A stretch of 64,000 bases of DNA. Origin: Arthrobacter sp. ES3-54. Lineage in GTDB: Bacteria > Actinomycetota > Actinomycetes > Actinomycetales > Micrococcaceae. The notes beneath the pieces are model-generated. The model did no database searches. It was given only the letters and a program-made list of their open reading frames with translations, and had not been told where the DNA came from. A program made the position numbers and the translations under genes. The DNA lies in contig NZ_JAQFIF010000008.1 in the NCBI RefSeq assembly GCF_029504395.1, positions 104,898-168,897 on the forward strand. Reading direction: 5' to 3'. Shown one piece after another: positions 35,839-44,226 of the stretch; the stretch's first letter is position 1; every line of letters starts with the position of its first letter.

Positions 35839-36092
35839 GCTCCCAATGTAGCGCCCACAATGGCGCCGATTTTAGTCACAGTTTTGCTCATACCGGGTTT
35901 GGTCATACCGGGTTTGGTCCTGCAGACATGGTCTCGCCACCCAGACACAAGAGGACCTTTGCCCCTTTTCGGGCGGCCGACGTCCGCGAAAGGCTGGTTG
36001 CCAGCACTGCTACAGCTTGTCGAAGACCCGGCAACAGCACACCGAAGTGCTCTTCCCCACCGGCGGTCACAACTGCCAGAACGGACAAGATA

Positions 36093-36353
36093 ATGGCTGG
36101 ACAATTCGAAATCTTCACCGACGCGGAATCTAAGGTCCGGTTCCGGCTGCTCGCAGCGGACGGGACCGTGTTGGCCATTTCCACAGCGTTCGACGACAAA
36201 CGCCAGGCGGCGGACGGCATCATGGCCGTACGCGAGTGCGCCGGCACCGGGCTGATCCGGGAGGCCCGCAGCAACCCGTGGACCGGGCAGCGCGCCAGCA
36301 AGAGCGCCGCGCCCCCACCACGCCGCCACCGCCGGCACCTGCCCGCCGTGTAG
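36093..36353 (+). CDS. YegP/DUF1508-family protein
   Basis: The 86-residue protein has one YegP repeat: FEIFTDAESKVRFRLLAADGTVLA followed by a helix with KRQAADGI. An arginine/alanine-rich tail ends it. The family is small and of unclear function, possibly in stress response. ATG 36093 fits the domain start; the upstream open frame is not conserved. A strong hairpin follows. Confidence 0.82.
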   Translation: MAGQFEIFTDAESKVRFRLLAADGTVLAISTAFDDKRQAADGIMAVRECAGTGLIREARSNPWTGQRASKSAAPPPRRHRRHLPAV

Positions 36354-36367
36354 CGCCACGTCCTAAT

Positions 36368-36395
36368 AAACAGCCGGCCGTTCGGCCGGCTGTTT
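36368..36395. terminator. Bidirectional terminator
   Basis: AAACAGCCGGCCG and CGGCCGGCTGTTT are perfect 13-bp arms with a two-base loop. A/T-rich ends suit both the yegP-like gene (plus) and the lipoprotein gene (minus). Confidence 0.9.
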
Positions 36396-36454
36396 CACTT
36401 TGCCCGGCTGCGGTTTGCGGGAGCAGCTTGAGGGCGGCTCGTGCCCAGCTGCAG

Positions 36455-37351
36455 TTAATTCGCCGGTTCCGTCACGGTGCCTGTGACCGCACCCTTCGCG
36501 GGACGGAGGGACGTGATCATCTTCCGAACGTCCTGGTACTCCGCCGTGGTGGCGTACAGCTTCGCCTTCTCCAGGTACGGCAGCCCGGGGTCCCCCGGCG
36601 TCGTGTTCTTCGCCGGGTCATAGGCCTGGCCGAACAGCGCGCCGCTGGGTGGCCAGAGAAACAGCTGGAACATCGGACACGACAGGGGTCCGGTCTCCTC
36701 CGGCATCATGGTGATCCCGTACGAGGCGATGGTGGGCGGCGAAGCGTCCTTGGCGGTGGCATCACCGCGGCCCTCGAAGACGAAGCGGGGCACGGTCTGG
36801 TCGGCCACGCCGGGTTCGGTGAGGGCCTGCATCGGCTCCGAATCGATCAGGAGGTACGGCTGCTGATCACCGCATTCGGCGCCCGTGACTATGTTTGTGC
36901 GCAGCGCGGCCATCTGCTTCCCGGCAGCGTTCACAACGTCCACGAACTCACCGCCCAGCGGCGCCTCGCCCGCCGGGTCCCGGATCACCCATGTGGCCGG
37001 GTAGTCGAAACTCAGCGTCCCGTCCGACGTCGTGAACGTCTTCCACCCGGACGACGACGGCGGGGCCCCCGCCGCAGGTGAGGTGGCTGGCGTGGTGGTC
37101 CCGGGAGCTGTCCCCGTAGCTGCATCCGACGGCGGGGTTCCCTGCGTTCCCTCAGCGGTTCCCGACTCTGTGTTTCCCGACTCTGTTTTTCCCGGGGACG
37201 GGGCCCCGGTCGTAGCATCCGGCGCCGGCGCAGCGCCGGATGTCGCCGGCGGCACCACCGGCGACCCGCAGCCCGCCAGCAGCAGGCCTGCGAGGACCAG
37301 CCCCGAGACGAACGGAGCCTGAATTACGGTGCGCCGCTGCCGCCTCACCAT
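36455..37351 (-). CDS. Secreted lipoprotein, paralog 1
   Basis: The 298-residue protein has a lipoprotein signal ending LLAGC (cysteine at about residue 28). A Pro/Thr/Gly/Ala-rich linker of about 70 residues leads to a globular domain starting KTFTTSDGTLSFDYPATWVI, which resembles PsbP-like or similar beta-sandwich domains. Function is unknown. The next gene encodes a paralog of the same layout: duplicated cell-surface proteins. ATG 37351 follows CAGGGTTC. Confidence 0.82.
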   Translation of the reverse strand: MVRRQRRTVIQAPFVSGLVLAGLLLAGCGSPVVPPATSGAAPAPDATTGAPSPGKTESGNTESGTAEGTQGTPPSDAATGTAPGTTTPATSPAAGAPPSSSGWKTFTTSDGTLSFDYPATWVIRDPAGEAPLGGEFVDVVNAAGKQMAALRTNIVTGAECGDQQPYLLIDSEPMQALTEPGVADQTVPRFVFEGRGDATAKDASPPTIASYGITMMPEETGPLSCPMFQLFLWPPSGALFGQAYDPAKNTTPGDPGLPYLEKAKLYATTAEYQDVRKMITSLRPAKGAVTGTVTEPAN

Positions 37352-37366
37352 GAACCCTGGCCGACC

Positions 37367-38113
37367 CTACTGCCCCGCCGGACGCAGCGAGGTGATCATC
37401 TTCCTGATGTCCTTGAATTCAGAGGTCTCCATGTAGGCCTCCGGGGTGTCGACATGCGGCTCGTTGCCTGGGCTGGTGTCGAAGGGGTTGTACACGCCTC
37501 CGAATGACGCTCCGCTGGGCGGCCAGGTGAAGAAATGGAAGATCGGACAGGCATCGGGCCCGGACGGTTTGGGCGCCGAGCTGATGCCGTATGCCATGAC
37601 GTTGGCCTTCATGGGGTCCTTCTCTGCCGGATACAGCCGCAACTCAAAGATGAAGTGCGGCGTGACCCCCTGCTGGGCCAAGGCTGGAACGGGCACCAGA
37701 TCGAGCACTGAGTAGGGGATCCGTTGCGTGCATTCCGAGCCCGTGGCCACGTTGGTCCGCAACGTGGCCAGCGACTTGCCGCCCGCAGTGAGGACCTCCA
37801 GGAACACCCCGCCGGGCGAGGCCTCGGCGCCGCGGTCCTTCACGGTCCACTCGGCCGGGTGGTCGAACTCCAGCTTCCCGTCGGAGGTCTTGACGGTTTT
37901 CCATTCCGCCGCCGTCGGCGCGGGTGTCGAGGGCGCGGAGGGCGGCTCGGTCGGCGCAACATCTGTTGCGCCCGGCGCAGACGTCAGCGGGGGCACGGAG
38001 GGCATGGACGGCGACGTCGGGCCCGGACCCGCAGGGCCGCCGCAGGCGCCGAGCAGTGCCGCAACCAAGAAACCGGCCGATGCTGCCGAGCCGAACGCCG
38101 CGAGTCGACGCAT
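37367..38113 (-). CDS. Secreted lipoprotein, paralog 2
   Basis: The 248-residue protein has signal VAALLGAC with lipidated cysteine at about residue 24. A shorter Pro/Ser/Ala linker precedes a domain starting KTVKTSDGKLEFDHPAEWTV, clearly homologous to paralog 1. Both share ATLRTN and a FHFFTWPPSGASFGGVY-like segment and end KMITSLRPA. ATG 38113 follows GGGGGAGGG. The two genes are 15 bases apart and probably form an operon. Confidence 0.82.
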   Translation of the reverse strand: MRRLAAFGSAASAGFLVAALLGACGGPAGPGPTSPSMPSVPPLTSAPGATDVAPTEPPSAPSTPAPTAAEWKTVKTSDGKLEFDHPAEWTVKDRGAEASPGGVFLEVLTAGGKSLATLRTNVATGSECTQRIPYSVLDLVPVPALAQQGVTPHFIFELRLYPAEKDPMKANVMAYGISSAPKPSGPDACPIFHFFTWPPSGASFGGVYNPFDTSPGNEPHVDTPEAYMETSEFKDIRKMITSLRPAGQ

Positions 38114-38334
38114 GTCACCCTCCCCCTGGGATTCAAGTGGTTCGACCATTGTGGAACGTCCGGGCGCAAAAGCAAGAGCCAAAAGTCCCGGGTTGGCGGC
38201 CAGAACCCGCCGGAACGCGCCGCAGCGTGCCGTGCCTGCCACCTTCTGCCGCGGCTTCTGCCGCGGCGTGACCGGACCCACGTTGACATCCCGACGATTT
38301 CAATTGCCCGCGGAAGCTTGCTAGAGCTTAACTA

Positions 38335-39588
38335 ATGCAAGAGTTCCTGACACAAGCAATGCCGTTCCTGGCCATGGCCCTCGCCGTGGTTGCCGGACTC
38401 GTCCTGTCCTGGCTGGTGCGCAAGCTTGTGCTCCGGCTCAACCGCAGCAAACCGGAACTGCGCGAGACGTCCCGCGTGGCCCGGCTGCCGTTGCGCTTGT
38501 CGCTGTGCCTGGTCGCCGTCCGCATCGCGCTGGCCACAAGCAGCGGGGACCTCGAATGGCGCCACGGCCTGGACCATCTGCTGCTGATTGCGCTGATCGC
38601 GTCCCTGGCCTGGCTGGCCATCGCCATGCTGCTCATCATCGAGGCGATGGTCCTGACCCGGTACCGGGTGGACGTCGCGGACAACCGCCGCGCCAGGCGG
38701 CTGCGCACCCAGGTGATCCTGGCCCGGCGGATCGGCGTCGCACTGATCGCGGTGGTGGCCTTGGGCAGCACGATGCTGACGTTCCCCGCGATCCAGGCCC
38801 TCGGCGCCGGGCTCCTGGCCTCAGCGGGCGTGATCTCGATTGTCGCCGGCCTCGCCGCCCAGACGTCGCTGGTCAACGTGTTCGCCGGCATCCAGCTCGC
38901 CTTCACGGACGCGATCCGGGTGGACGACGTGGTGGTGGTCCAGAAGGAATGGGGCCGGATCGAGGAGATCACCCTGACCTATGTGGTGGTCCACATCTGG
39001 GACGACCGCCGACTGATCCTGCCCTCGACATACTTCACCACCACCCCGTTCGAGAACTGGACCCGGCGGCAGTCCGAGGTCATGGGCACCGTGGAGTTCG
39101 ACCTCGACTGGCGCGCACCCGTCGAGGCGATGCGCGGTGAACTGAAGAAGGTCCTGGCCGAGACCCCGCTGTGGGACCAGCGCGTGGGGATCCTGCAGAT
39201 CACGGACGCCACCGCCGGCTTTGTCCGCGTGCGCATCCTGGTCAGCGCAGCCGACAGCGCGTCCCTGTTCGACCTCCGTTGCCTGATCCGCGAGGAACTG
39301 GTGCTGTTCCTCCAGCAGGACCACCCGACGGCGCTCCCCCACGTGCGCCTCGAGTCGCTGCCCGCGGCGGCGTCCGCCAACGCCTCCTCCACCGCCGCCG
39401 ACGCCGGGACGGGCACCAAGCGTCCGGGCAAGACTACCGCCACGGCCGAGCACCACCGGCACCCGGACCCGCACGACTCCCAGCTGTTCACCGGATCCAT
39501 CGAGGCGATCCAGCGCTCCAAGGCCTTCTCGGGACCTGGCGAGGACGTCTTCGAGGACCGCGACAACGCCATCGCCTCGCAGAACTAG
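38335..39588 (+). CDS. MscS-family mechanosensitive channel
   Basis: The 417-residue membrane protein has about four hydrophobic segments before the conserved MscS core. The pore-lining glycine/alanine-rich helix is LGAGLLASAGVISIVAGLAAQTSLVN, and VFAGIQLAFTDAIRVDDVVVV starts the beta domain. A long hydrophilic C-terminus follows. It should open under membrane tension and release solutes on osmotic downshift. The SD at ATG 38335 is weak. Confidence 0.93.
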   Translation: MQEFLTQAMPFLAMALAVVAGLVLSWLVRKLVLRLNRSKPELRETSRVARLPLRLSLCLVAVRIALATSSGDLEWRHGLDHLLLIALIASLAWLAIAMLLIIEAMVLTRYRVDVADNRRARRLRTQVILARRIGVALIAVVALGSTMLTFPAIQALGAGLLASAGVISIVAGLAAQTSLVNVFAGIQLAFTDAIRVDDVVVVQKEWGRIEEITLTYVVVHIWDDRRLILPSTYFTTTPFENWTRRQSEVMGTVEFDLDWRAPVEAMRGELKKVLAETPLWDQRVGILQITDATAGFVRVRILVSAADSASLFDLRCLIREELVLFLQQDHPTALPHVRLESLPAAASANASSTAADAGTGTKRPGKTTATAEHHRHPDPHDSQLFTGSIEAIQRSKAFSGPGEDVFEDRDNAIASQN

Positions 39589-39628
39589 GCTGGGCCGGAC
39601 CGCGGACCGGGCAGGGTCTTCCCAGCCT

Positions 39629-39660
39629 CCGCCAACTGGTCGATAATCAGACGTTGGCGG
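39629..39660. promoter_or_regulatory. Inverted repeat upstream of alpha-glucosidase
   Basis: CCGCCAAC (39629-39636) and GTTGGCGG (39653-39660) are exact complements 16 bases apart, 52 bases before the GH13 start. It may be an operator or a terminator of the mscS-like gene. Confidence 0.4.
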
Positions 39661-39711
39661 GTCAGCAGCAGCGCTGCCCCGATTGTCTGCAGGACCAGCT
39701 GAGGAGCCCCC

Positions 39712-41691
39712 ATGACGGTCGAACAAGCCCCCGCGGAAACACCTAAGGCGGCTGCCAGCGATTGGTTCCAGAGCGCCGTCGTCTATCAGATCTATCCGCG
39801 CAGCTTTGCCGACTCAAACGGCGATGGCATCGGCGATCTCCGCGGCATCATCAGCAAGCTGGACTACCTGCAACGGCTGGGGGTCGACGTCGTCTGGCTC
39901 TCCCCGATCTATACCTCCCCGCAGGACGACAACGGCTATGACATCAGCGACTACCGTAACGTCGACCCGCTCTTCGGCACCCTGGACGAGCTCCGGGAAC
40001 TGACCGACGGGCTGCACGCGCGCGGCATGAAGCTGGTGATGGACCTGGTGGTCAACCACACCTCGGACGAACACCCCTGGTTCGTGGAGTCCCGGTCCTC
40101 GAAGCAGAACCCGAAGCGCGACTGGTACTGGTGGCGGCCGCCGCGGGAGCCCGACGGTGGCGCCGGCCCGGGGCGCACCGCCGCGGAGCCGAACAACTGG
40201 GGCTCGGCGTTCTCCGGGCCCGCGTGGGAGTTCGACCAGGCCTCCGGGGAGTACTACCTGCACATCTTCTCCAAGAAGCAGCCGGACCTGAACTGGGAGA
40301 ATCCCGAGGTCCGCGCGGCGGTCTACGAGATGATGAACTGGTGGCTGGACCGGGGCGTGGACGGCTTCCGGATGGATGTCATCAACTTCATCTCCAAGGA
40401 CACCGCTCTCCCGGACGGGCCGGTCGCGGACGGCAAGCTCTTCGGCGACGGCAGCCCGTTCTACATCGACGGCCCGCGCATGCACGAGTTCCTGCAGGAG
40501 ATGCACCGGGAAGTCTTCGCCGGCCGCACGGGCGAACTGCTCACCGTCGGCGAAATGCCCGGCGTGACCGTGGCGGACGCCATCCTGTACACCGATCCCG
40601 CCCGGGCCGAAGTGGACATGGTCTTCCAGTTCGAGCACGTGGCCCTGGACCAGGAGTACGGCGACAAATGGCGGCCCAAGAAGCTCCTGCTCACCGAACT
40701 GAAGCAGACCCTGGGACGCTGGCAGGAAGGCCTGGCCGAGACCGGCTGGAACAGCCTGTACTGGGGCAACCACGATCAGGCCCGCGCCGTGTCCCGCTTC
40801 GGCGACGACGGCAAATACCGCGAACTCTCCGCCAAGATGCTGGCCGGCAGCCTGCACCTGCACCGGGGCACGCCCTACGTCTACCAGGGTGAGGAACTGG
40901 GCATGACCAACATGACGTTCGGCGCGATCAGCGACTACCGGGACATCGAGGTCCTCAACCACCACCGCGAAGCCACCTCGCACCTCGGCCATACCGACGC
41001 CGAGGTCCTCGCCGCCCTTGCGCCGCTGAACCGGGACAACGCGCGGACCCCGGTCCAGTGGGACGCCTCCCGGCATGCCGGATTCACCACCGGGGCTCCG
41101 TGGATCGCGGTTAACCCGAACGCCAACCACATCAACGCCGCCGCCCAGGTGGACGATCCGGACTCGGTCTACAGCTTCTACCGCAAGGTGATAGTGCTGC
41201 GGCACGAAGAGCCGGTGGTCTCCCACGGGACCTTCACCATGCTCCTGCCCGACGACCCGCACATCTACGCGTTCACCCGGGCGCTGACCGGGCCCGGTTC
41301 AGACGGCTCCCCCGGCAGTCCCTCCGCCAGCCCGGAGCTTTTGGTTCTGGGCAACTTTTCCGGCGAGGAGCGCCACGCGGAGCTCGGGGACGAGGCCTGG
41401 CATGACGCCGAGCTGGTCTTGGGCAATTACCCGTCCGACGGGGGTTCAGCCGACGGCGGCTCAGCCGCAAGTGCCGTGCGGGGCGGCGGCGGCGGCTCAG
41501 CCGCGAATGCCGTGCGGGGCGGCGGTGCCGACGGCGGCTCAGCCGCGAATGCCGTGCGTGGCCGCGCTGCCGACGGGGGTTCAGCCGCGAATGCCGTGCG
41601 TGGCCCCGCTGCCGACGGCGGTTCTGGCACGGGCACGATGCGCCTGCGGCCATGGGAACTGCGGGTCTTGCGCCGGCGCAGCCGCGCCTGA
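39712..41691 (+). CDS. GH13 alpha-glucosidase / oligo-1,6-glucosidase
   Basis: The 659-residue protein is a GH13 barrel enzyme. The N-terminal VVYQIYPRSFADSNGDGIGD marks the group, and DLVVNHTSDEHPWF is region I. The nucleophile aspartate is in GFRMDVINF, the acid/base glutamate in LTVGEMPG, and the third aspartate in WGNHDQAR. It hydrolyses alpha-1,4 or alpha-1,6 glucosidic bonds of small oligosaccharides in the cytoplasm. Near the C-terminus, about 65 residues of DGGSAANAVRG repeats (41437-41634) interrupt the beta-domain before LRPWELRVL. ATG 39712 follows GAGGAG. Confidence 0.93.
   Translation: MTVEQAPAETPKAAASDWFQSAVVYQIYPRSFADSNGDGIGDLRGIISKLDYLQRLGVDVVWLSPIYTSPQDDNGYDISDYRNVDPLFGTLDELRELTDGLHARGMKLVMDLVVNHTSDEHPWFVESRSSKQNPKRDWYWWRPPREPDGGAGPGRTAAEPNNWGSAFSGPAWEFDQASGEYYLHIFSKKQPDLNWENPEVRAAVYEMMNWWLDRGVDGFRMDVINFISKDTALPDGPVADGKLFGDGSPFYIDGPRMHEFLQEMHREVFAGRTGELLTVGEMPGVTVADAILYTDPARAEVDMVFQFEHVALDQEYGDKWRPKKLLLTELKQTLGRWQEGLAETGWNSLYWGNHDQARAVSRFGDDGKYRELSAKMLAGSLHLHRGTPYVYQGEELGMTNMTFGAISDYRDIEVLNHHREATSHLGHTDAEVLAALAPLNRDNARTPVQWDASRHAGFTTGAPWIAVNPNANHINAAAQVDDPDSVYSFYRKVIVLRHEEPVVSHGTFTMLLPDDPHIYAFTRALTGPGSDGSPGSPSASPELLVLGNFSGEERHAELGDEAWHDAELVLGNYPSDGGSADGGSAASAVRGGGGGSAANAVRGGGADGGSAANAVRGRAADGGSAANAVRGPAADGGSGTGTMRLRPWELRVLRRRSRA
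41437..41634 (+). repeat. In-frame tandem repeats in GH13 C-terminus
   Basis: Units built on GGCTCAGCCGCGAATGCCGT repeat about five times with variable spacing. Each contains a CGGCTCAGCCG-type palindrome. They encode SAANAVRG blocks and are absent from typical family members. Confidence 0.75.
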
Positions 41692-41731
41692 TTGCCATAT
41701 CCGGAACACCAGCTGAGAAAGGAAGCCCGTT

Positions 41732-41989
41732 ATGACTATTCCTCCGACCCCCGAACCCGATCCGTTTCCACCGGAGCCGGGCCCCACAACGCCGCAGCCG
41801 GAGCCCGGGGACCCGTTCCCGCCGGAGCCTGGTCCAGTCACGCCGCCGCCCGTTCCGGGGCCCGAGCCGGTACCCGGCCCCGCGCCCACGCCGTCACCGG
41901 AACCGGGGCCGTTCCCGACGCCGCCCAATCCCCTCCCGATTCCGGATCCCGGCCCGGTGCCGCCGCGGCCGGACCCGACCCGGTTCTAG
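41732..41989 (+). CDS. Proline-rich small protein
   Basis: The 85-residue frame begins MTIPPTPEPDPFPPEPGP and is nearly half proline, with PEPGP and PVPGP repeats throughout. AAAGGAAG precedes ATG 41732 at proper spacing, which supports translation. It has no hydrophobic segment or signal peptide and no cysteine. Function is unknown; such proteins may be extended linkers or unstructured. Low-complexity GC-rich DNA could also be spuriously open. Confidence 0.5.
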   Translation: MTIPPTPEPDPFPPEPGPTTPQPEPGDPFPPEPGPVTPPPVPGPEPVPGPAPTPSPEPGPFPTPPNPLPIPDPGPVPPRPDPTRF

Positions 41990-41995
41990 CGGGCG

Positions 41996-42793
41996 TCAAC
42001 CAGCGGTAACCCCGCGCAGGAACCGGCGTACCTCGGCGTTGAAGGCATCCGGCGCTTCAACGGCGCCCATGTGCCCGACGTCGGGTATCATCACGAGCGT
42101 CGAACCCGGGATCCGCCGGTTCATTTCGCGGGCCACGCTCGGCCGCGAGCGGACGTCTTCCGTGCCGTACAGCAGCAGGGTGGGCACCGCGATAGTGGGC
42201 AGGACATCGCGATAGTCGGCATGTGCGTTCGCGTTCAACAGTGCCCGCATGCCGCTTGGATGGAAGTCGGCCATGATGGCGCTGGTTTCTTGCACCGCCT
42301 CCGGATCAGCCCGGTCGGTGAACAAAGTGGGCAACCACGCGGGGATGAATTGCTCCGGCGGCTGCTCGAGTTCGGCTAGGACCTGTTCGTAGCGGCGCTC
42401 CACTTCCTCGGGCGGCAGGGATCCCGCCCAACCGGCATACGCCGAGGCCAGCAACAGCGACGCCGGGACGGACGGGTATGCCCGGTAGAACTCCAGCGCA
42501 ATCCCGGAGCCCATGGATAAGCCGAGGATGTGCGGCCTGCCCGGCACCGCTTCCAGAAGAAATCCGGCCAGGGCGTCGGCCAGGTCCTTTCCGGTGAAGT
42601 CCGGCTGCGGATCGTCCGAGCCGCCGCACCCGGGCGCATCCCAGGCGAAGACCGTGTACTCGTCCGACAGCCCGTCGAGCTGCCGCCGCCAGATCCGGCT
42701 GTCTTCGTAGGCGCCATGCAACAGGACCAGCGGCGGTCCCTGGCCCGCACGCTGGTACCGGATGCGCAGGCCCGCAACCTCGACGGTATCCAT
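41996..42793 (-). CDS. Alpha/beta-hydrolase
   Basis: The 265-residue protein has the alpha/beta-hydrolase layout. Oxyanion-hole motif LLHGAYEDSRIW is near residue 24, and the nucleophile elbow is GLSMGSG. The acidic residue lies in a LLYGTEDVRSRPS loop, and the catalytic histidine in PDVGHMGAVE. Substrate is unknown (esters, lactones or epoxides are possible). Its start codon is followed upstream by the repeat/palindrome cluster at 42835-42968. Confidence 0.9.
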   Translation of the reverse strand: MDTVEVAGLRIRYQRAGQGPPLVLLHGAYEDSRIWRRQLDGLSDEYTVFAWDAPGCGGSDDPQPDFTGKDLADALAGFLLEAVPGRPHILGLSMGSGIALEFYRAYPSVPASLLLASAYAGWAGSLPPEEVERRYEQVLAELEQPPEQFIPAWLPTLFTDRADPEAVQETSAIMADFHPSGMRALLNANAHADYRDVLPTIAVPTLLLYGTEDVRSRPSVAREMNRRIPGSTLVMIPDVGHMGAVEAPDAFNAEVRRFLRGVTAG

Positions 42794-42834
42794 GAGGCAA
42801 TGCTAGGTCGGTCCGCGGTCCCCGGGCAGGCTCA

Positions 42835-42909
42835 GGACGCGCAAACCCACCCGCGACGCGCAAACCCACCCAGGACGCGCAAACCCACCCCGGACGCCCA
42901 ACCCGCCCG
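42835..42909. repeat. 19-bp degenerate tandem repeats
   Basis: Four units starting GGACGCGCAAACCCACCC (the last degenerate) run up to the long palindrome. Each shares GACGCGCAAA with the palindrome arm, so the palindrome may have arisen from this array. Confidence 0.7.
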
Positions 42910-42910
42910 C

Positions 42911-42968
42911 GACGCGCAAATGACCCTGCGACACCCGAATTCGGGTGTCGCAGGGTCATTTGCGCGTC
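42911..42968. repeat. Perfect 58-bp palindrome
   Basis: The arms (29 bp each, no loop, centre GAATTC at 42937-42942) begin GACGCGCAAATGACCCTGCG and are fully self-complementary. It lies 24 bases after the stop of the wHTH-X25 gene and could act as a terminator, cruciform or end-stabilising structure. Confidence 0.9.
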
Positions 42969-42992
42969 GGCAGGAAGATCGGGTGTCGGTGC

Positions 42993-43877
42993 CTACCGCA
43001 GGACGATGTCCCGGGTGCGGTGATCGTACTGAATGACCAAGAGACCGCCGCCGTGGTGCACTTCGTGGTTGGGTCCGTCGAAGACGCCGAACGCGCCGTA
43101 GTTTTCGTCCCAGGAGCGGTTCAGGGCGATCTTGAAGGTGTAGAAGCCGGCAGGGATGTCAGCGGCGATCTTCCAGAGCTGGTCCACCTGGTCCAGTTCC
43201 ATCTGGACTTCGTCATACTGCGGCGCCCAGTTGGCGGGCGCGCCGATCAGGACGTTGAAGTCACCGGCAACTGCGACGGCGTCCGGCTGCTCGATGGTTT
43301 CGACGCTGACAGCCGGGGTCGCCGCCGGAGCTTCGGCTGACGCAGCCGCGGGGGCCTCGGCAGCGGGCTTGCGCTTCCGCACGGCCTTGGCCACAGGAGC
43401 CACAGCCTCCTCAATGAGCTTGGCGGCCTTGCCGGCAACCTTGGAAGTTTTCGACGGGGCTTCGTCGGCGATGGCGACCGGCTTTGCGGCCCTCACCGGC
43501 TTTACCGCGGGAGCAGACGGCAGCGGGGTGCCGGCCGGAACCGCAGTACCGGCGTCGAGCGCGGCAGCGAAGGCAACAGGCTCGGCGAAAGCAACCGTGG
43601 CGCGCTGACCTTCATCGGTGATAGACCAGCCGGAGCGGCCCTTGACCAGCCAGCCCGCCTTGACCAGCTTGGAGGTGGCGGTGGTCAGCGTCTTGTGGCC
43701 ACGGGGAATGCCGCCGCTGAGGAGTTCGCTTTCGTGGTCGTTGAGCGGTACCCGTGCGATTGCCTCGCCCAGTACGGCTCCGGCGTTCAGCTTCTCGCCA
43801 GTCCATACCTCCTCTGCCAGGACATCAAGCACGGCCTTTAGCCGAAGGTTGGTGTTTTCCGCGGTGTTCGCGCCCAT
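42993..43877 (-). CDS. Winged-helix protein fused to pullulanase-X25-like domain
   Basis: The 294-residue protein has an N-terminal helical/winged-helix part (about 1-95), with LTTATSKLVKAGWLVKGRSGWSITDEG as recognition helix and wing. A Lys/Ala/Pro-rich histone-tail-like linker follows (about 110-195). The C-terminal domain (about 200-290), with VAVAGDFNVLIG, WKIAADIPAGFYTFKIALN and NYGAFGVFDGPNHE, resembles the X25 starch-associated module of pullulanases. A DNA-binding head with a glucan-binding tail is unusual and could be a regulator of glycogen or maltodextrin genes. ATG 43877 follows AAAGGAG. Confidence 0.7.
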   Translation of the reverse strand: MGANTAENTNLRLKAVLDVLAEEVWTGEKLNAGAVLGEAIARVPLNDHESELLSGGIPRGHKTLTTATSKLVKAGWLVKGRSGWSITDEGQRATVAFAEPVAFAAALDAGTAVPAGTPLPSAPAVKPVRAAKPVAIADEAPSKTSKVAGKAAKLIEEAVAPVAKAVRKRKPAAEAPAAASAEAPAATPAVSVETIEQPDAVAVAGDFNVLIGAPANWAPQYDEVQMELDQVDQLWKIAADIPAGFYTFKIALNRSWDENYGAFGVFDGPNHEVHHGGGLLVIQYDHRTRDIVLR

Positions 43878-44226
43878 GGGTCTCCTTTAGAAGCAATTGA
43901 TCCACCTGCATTTTGCCAAGGAAAGGATGGTTTATGCGAGCGGAACCTGTTAACTCTGTGTGTCGTGACCCACTATGACAGGGCTGAGCGGAGTGCGCGA
44001 GGAACAAACTCACCGCTACCCGCGAGTAGCCTGACGCCGGAGTACTCTTGTCCGCCATGCCTCCTCCGGCAGTGCTGGATTCGGGGTGCCCGACCCGGCA
44101 GTGCTGGATTCGGCAGCGCTGGACCCGGCAACGCTGGATCCAGTAACGCTGGACCCGGGGAGCTCGCCGGCGGACAATGAGCCGTATTCGTCCCTGTTTC
44201 TCAGGAGCCGTTCCTCAGGAGCCGTC
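43878..44226. other. Divergent promoter region with 15-bp repeats
   Basis: This 349-base gap lies between the wHTH-X25 and CPBP genes. A 15-bp tandem repeat (44098-44157) is the main content. The plus-strand frame is open from 44086 but has no SD or family support. Confidence 0.5.
44098..44157 (+). repeat. Four tandem 15-bp repeats upstream of CPBP gene
   Basis: GCAGTGCTGGATTCG, GCAGCGCTGGACCCG, GCAACGCTGGATCCA and GTAACGCTGGACCCG are consecutive; a fifth partial copy lies at 44069. If translated they would give a pentapeptide array ending LD(S/P). Confidence 0.8.
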
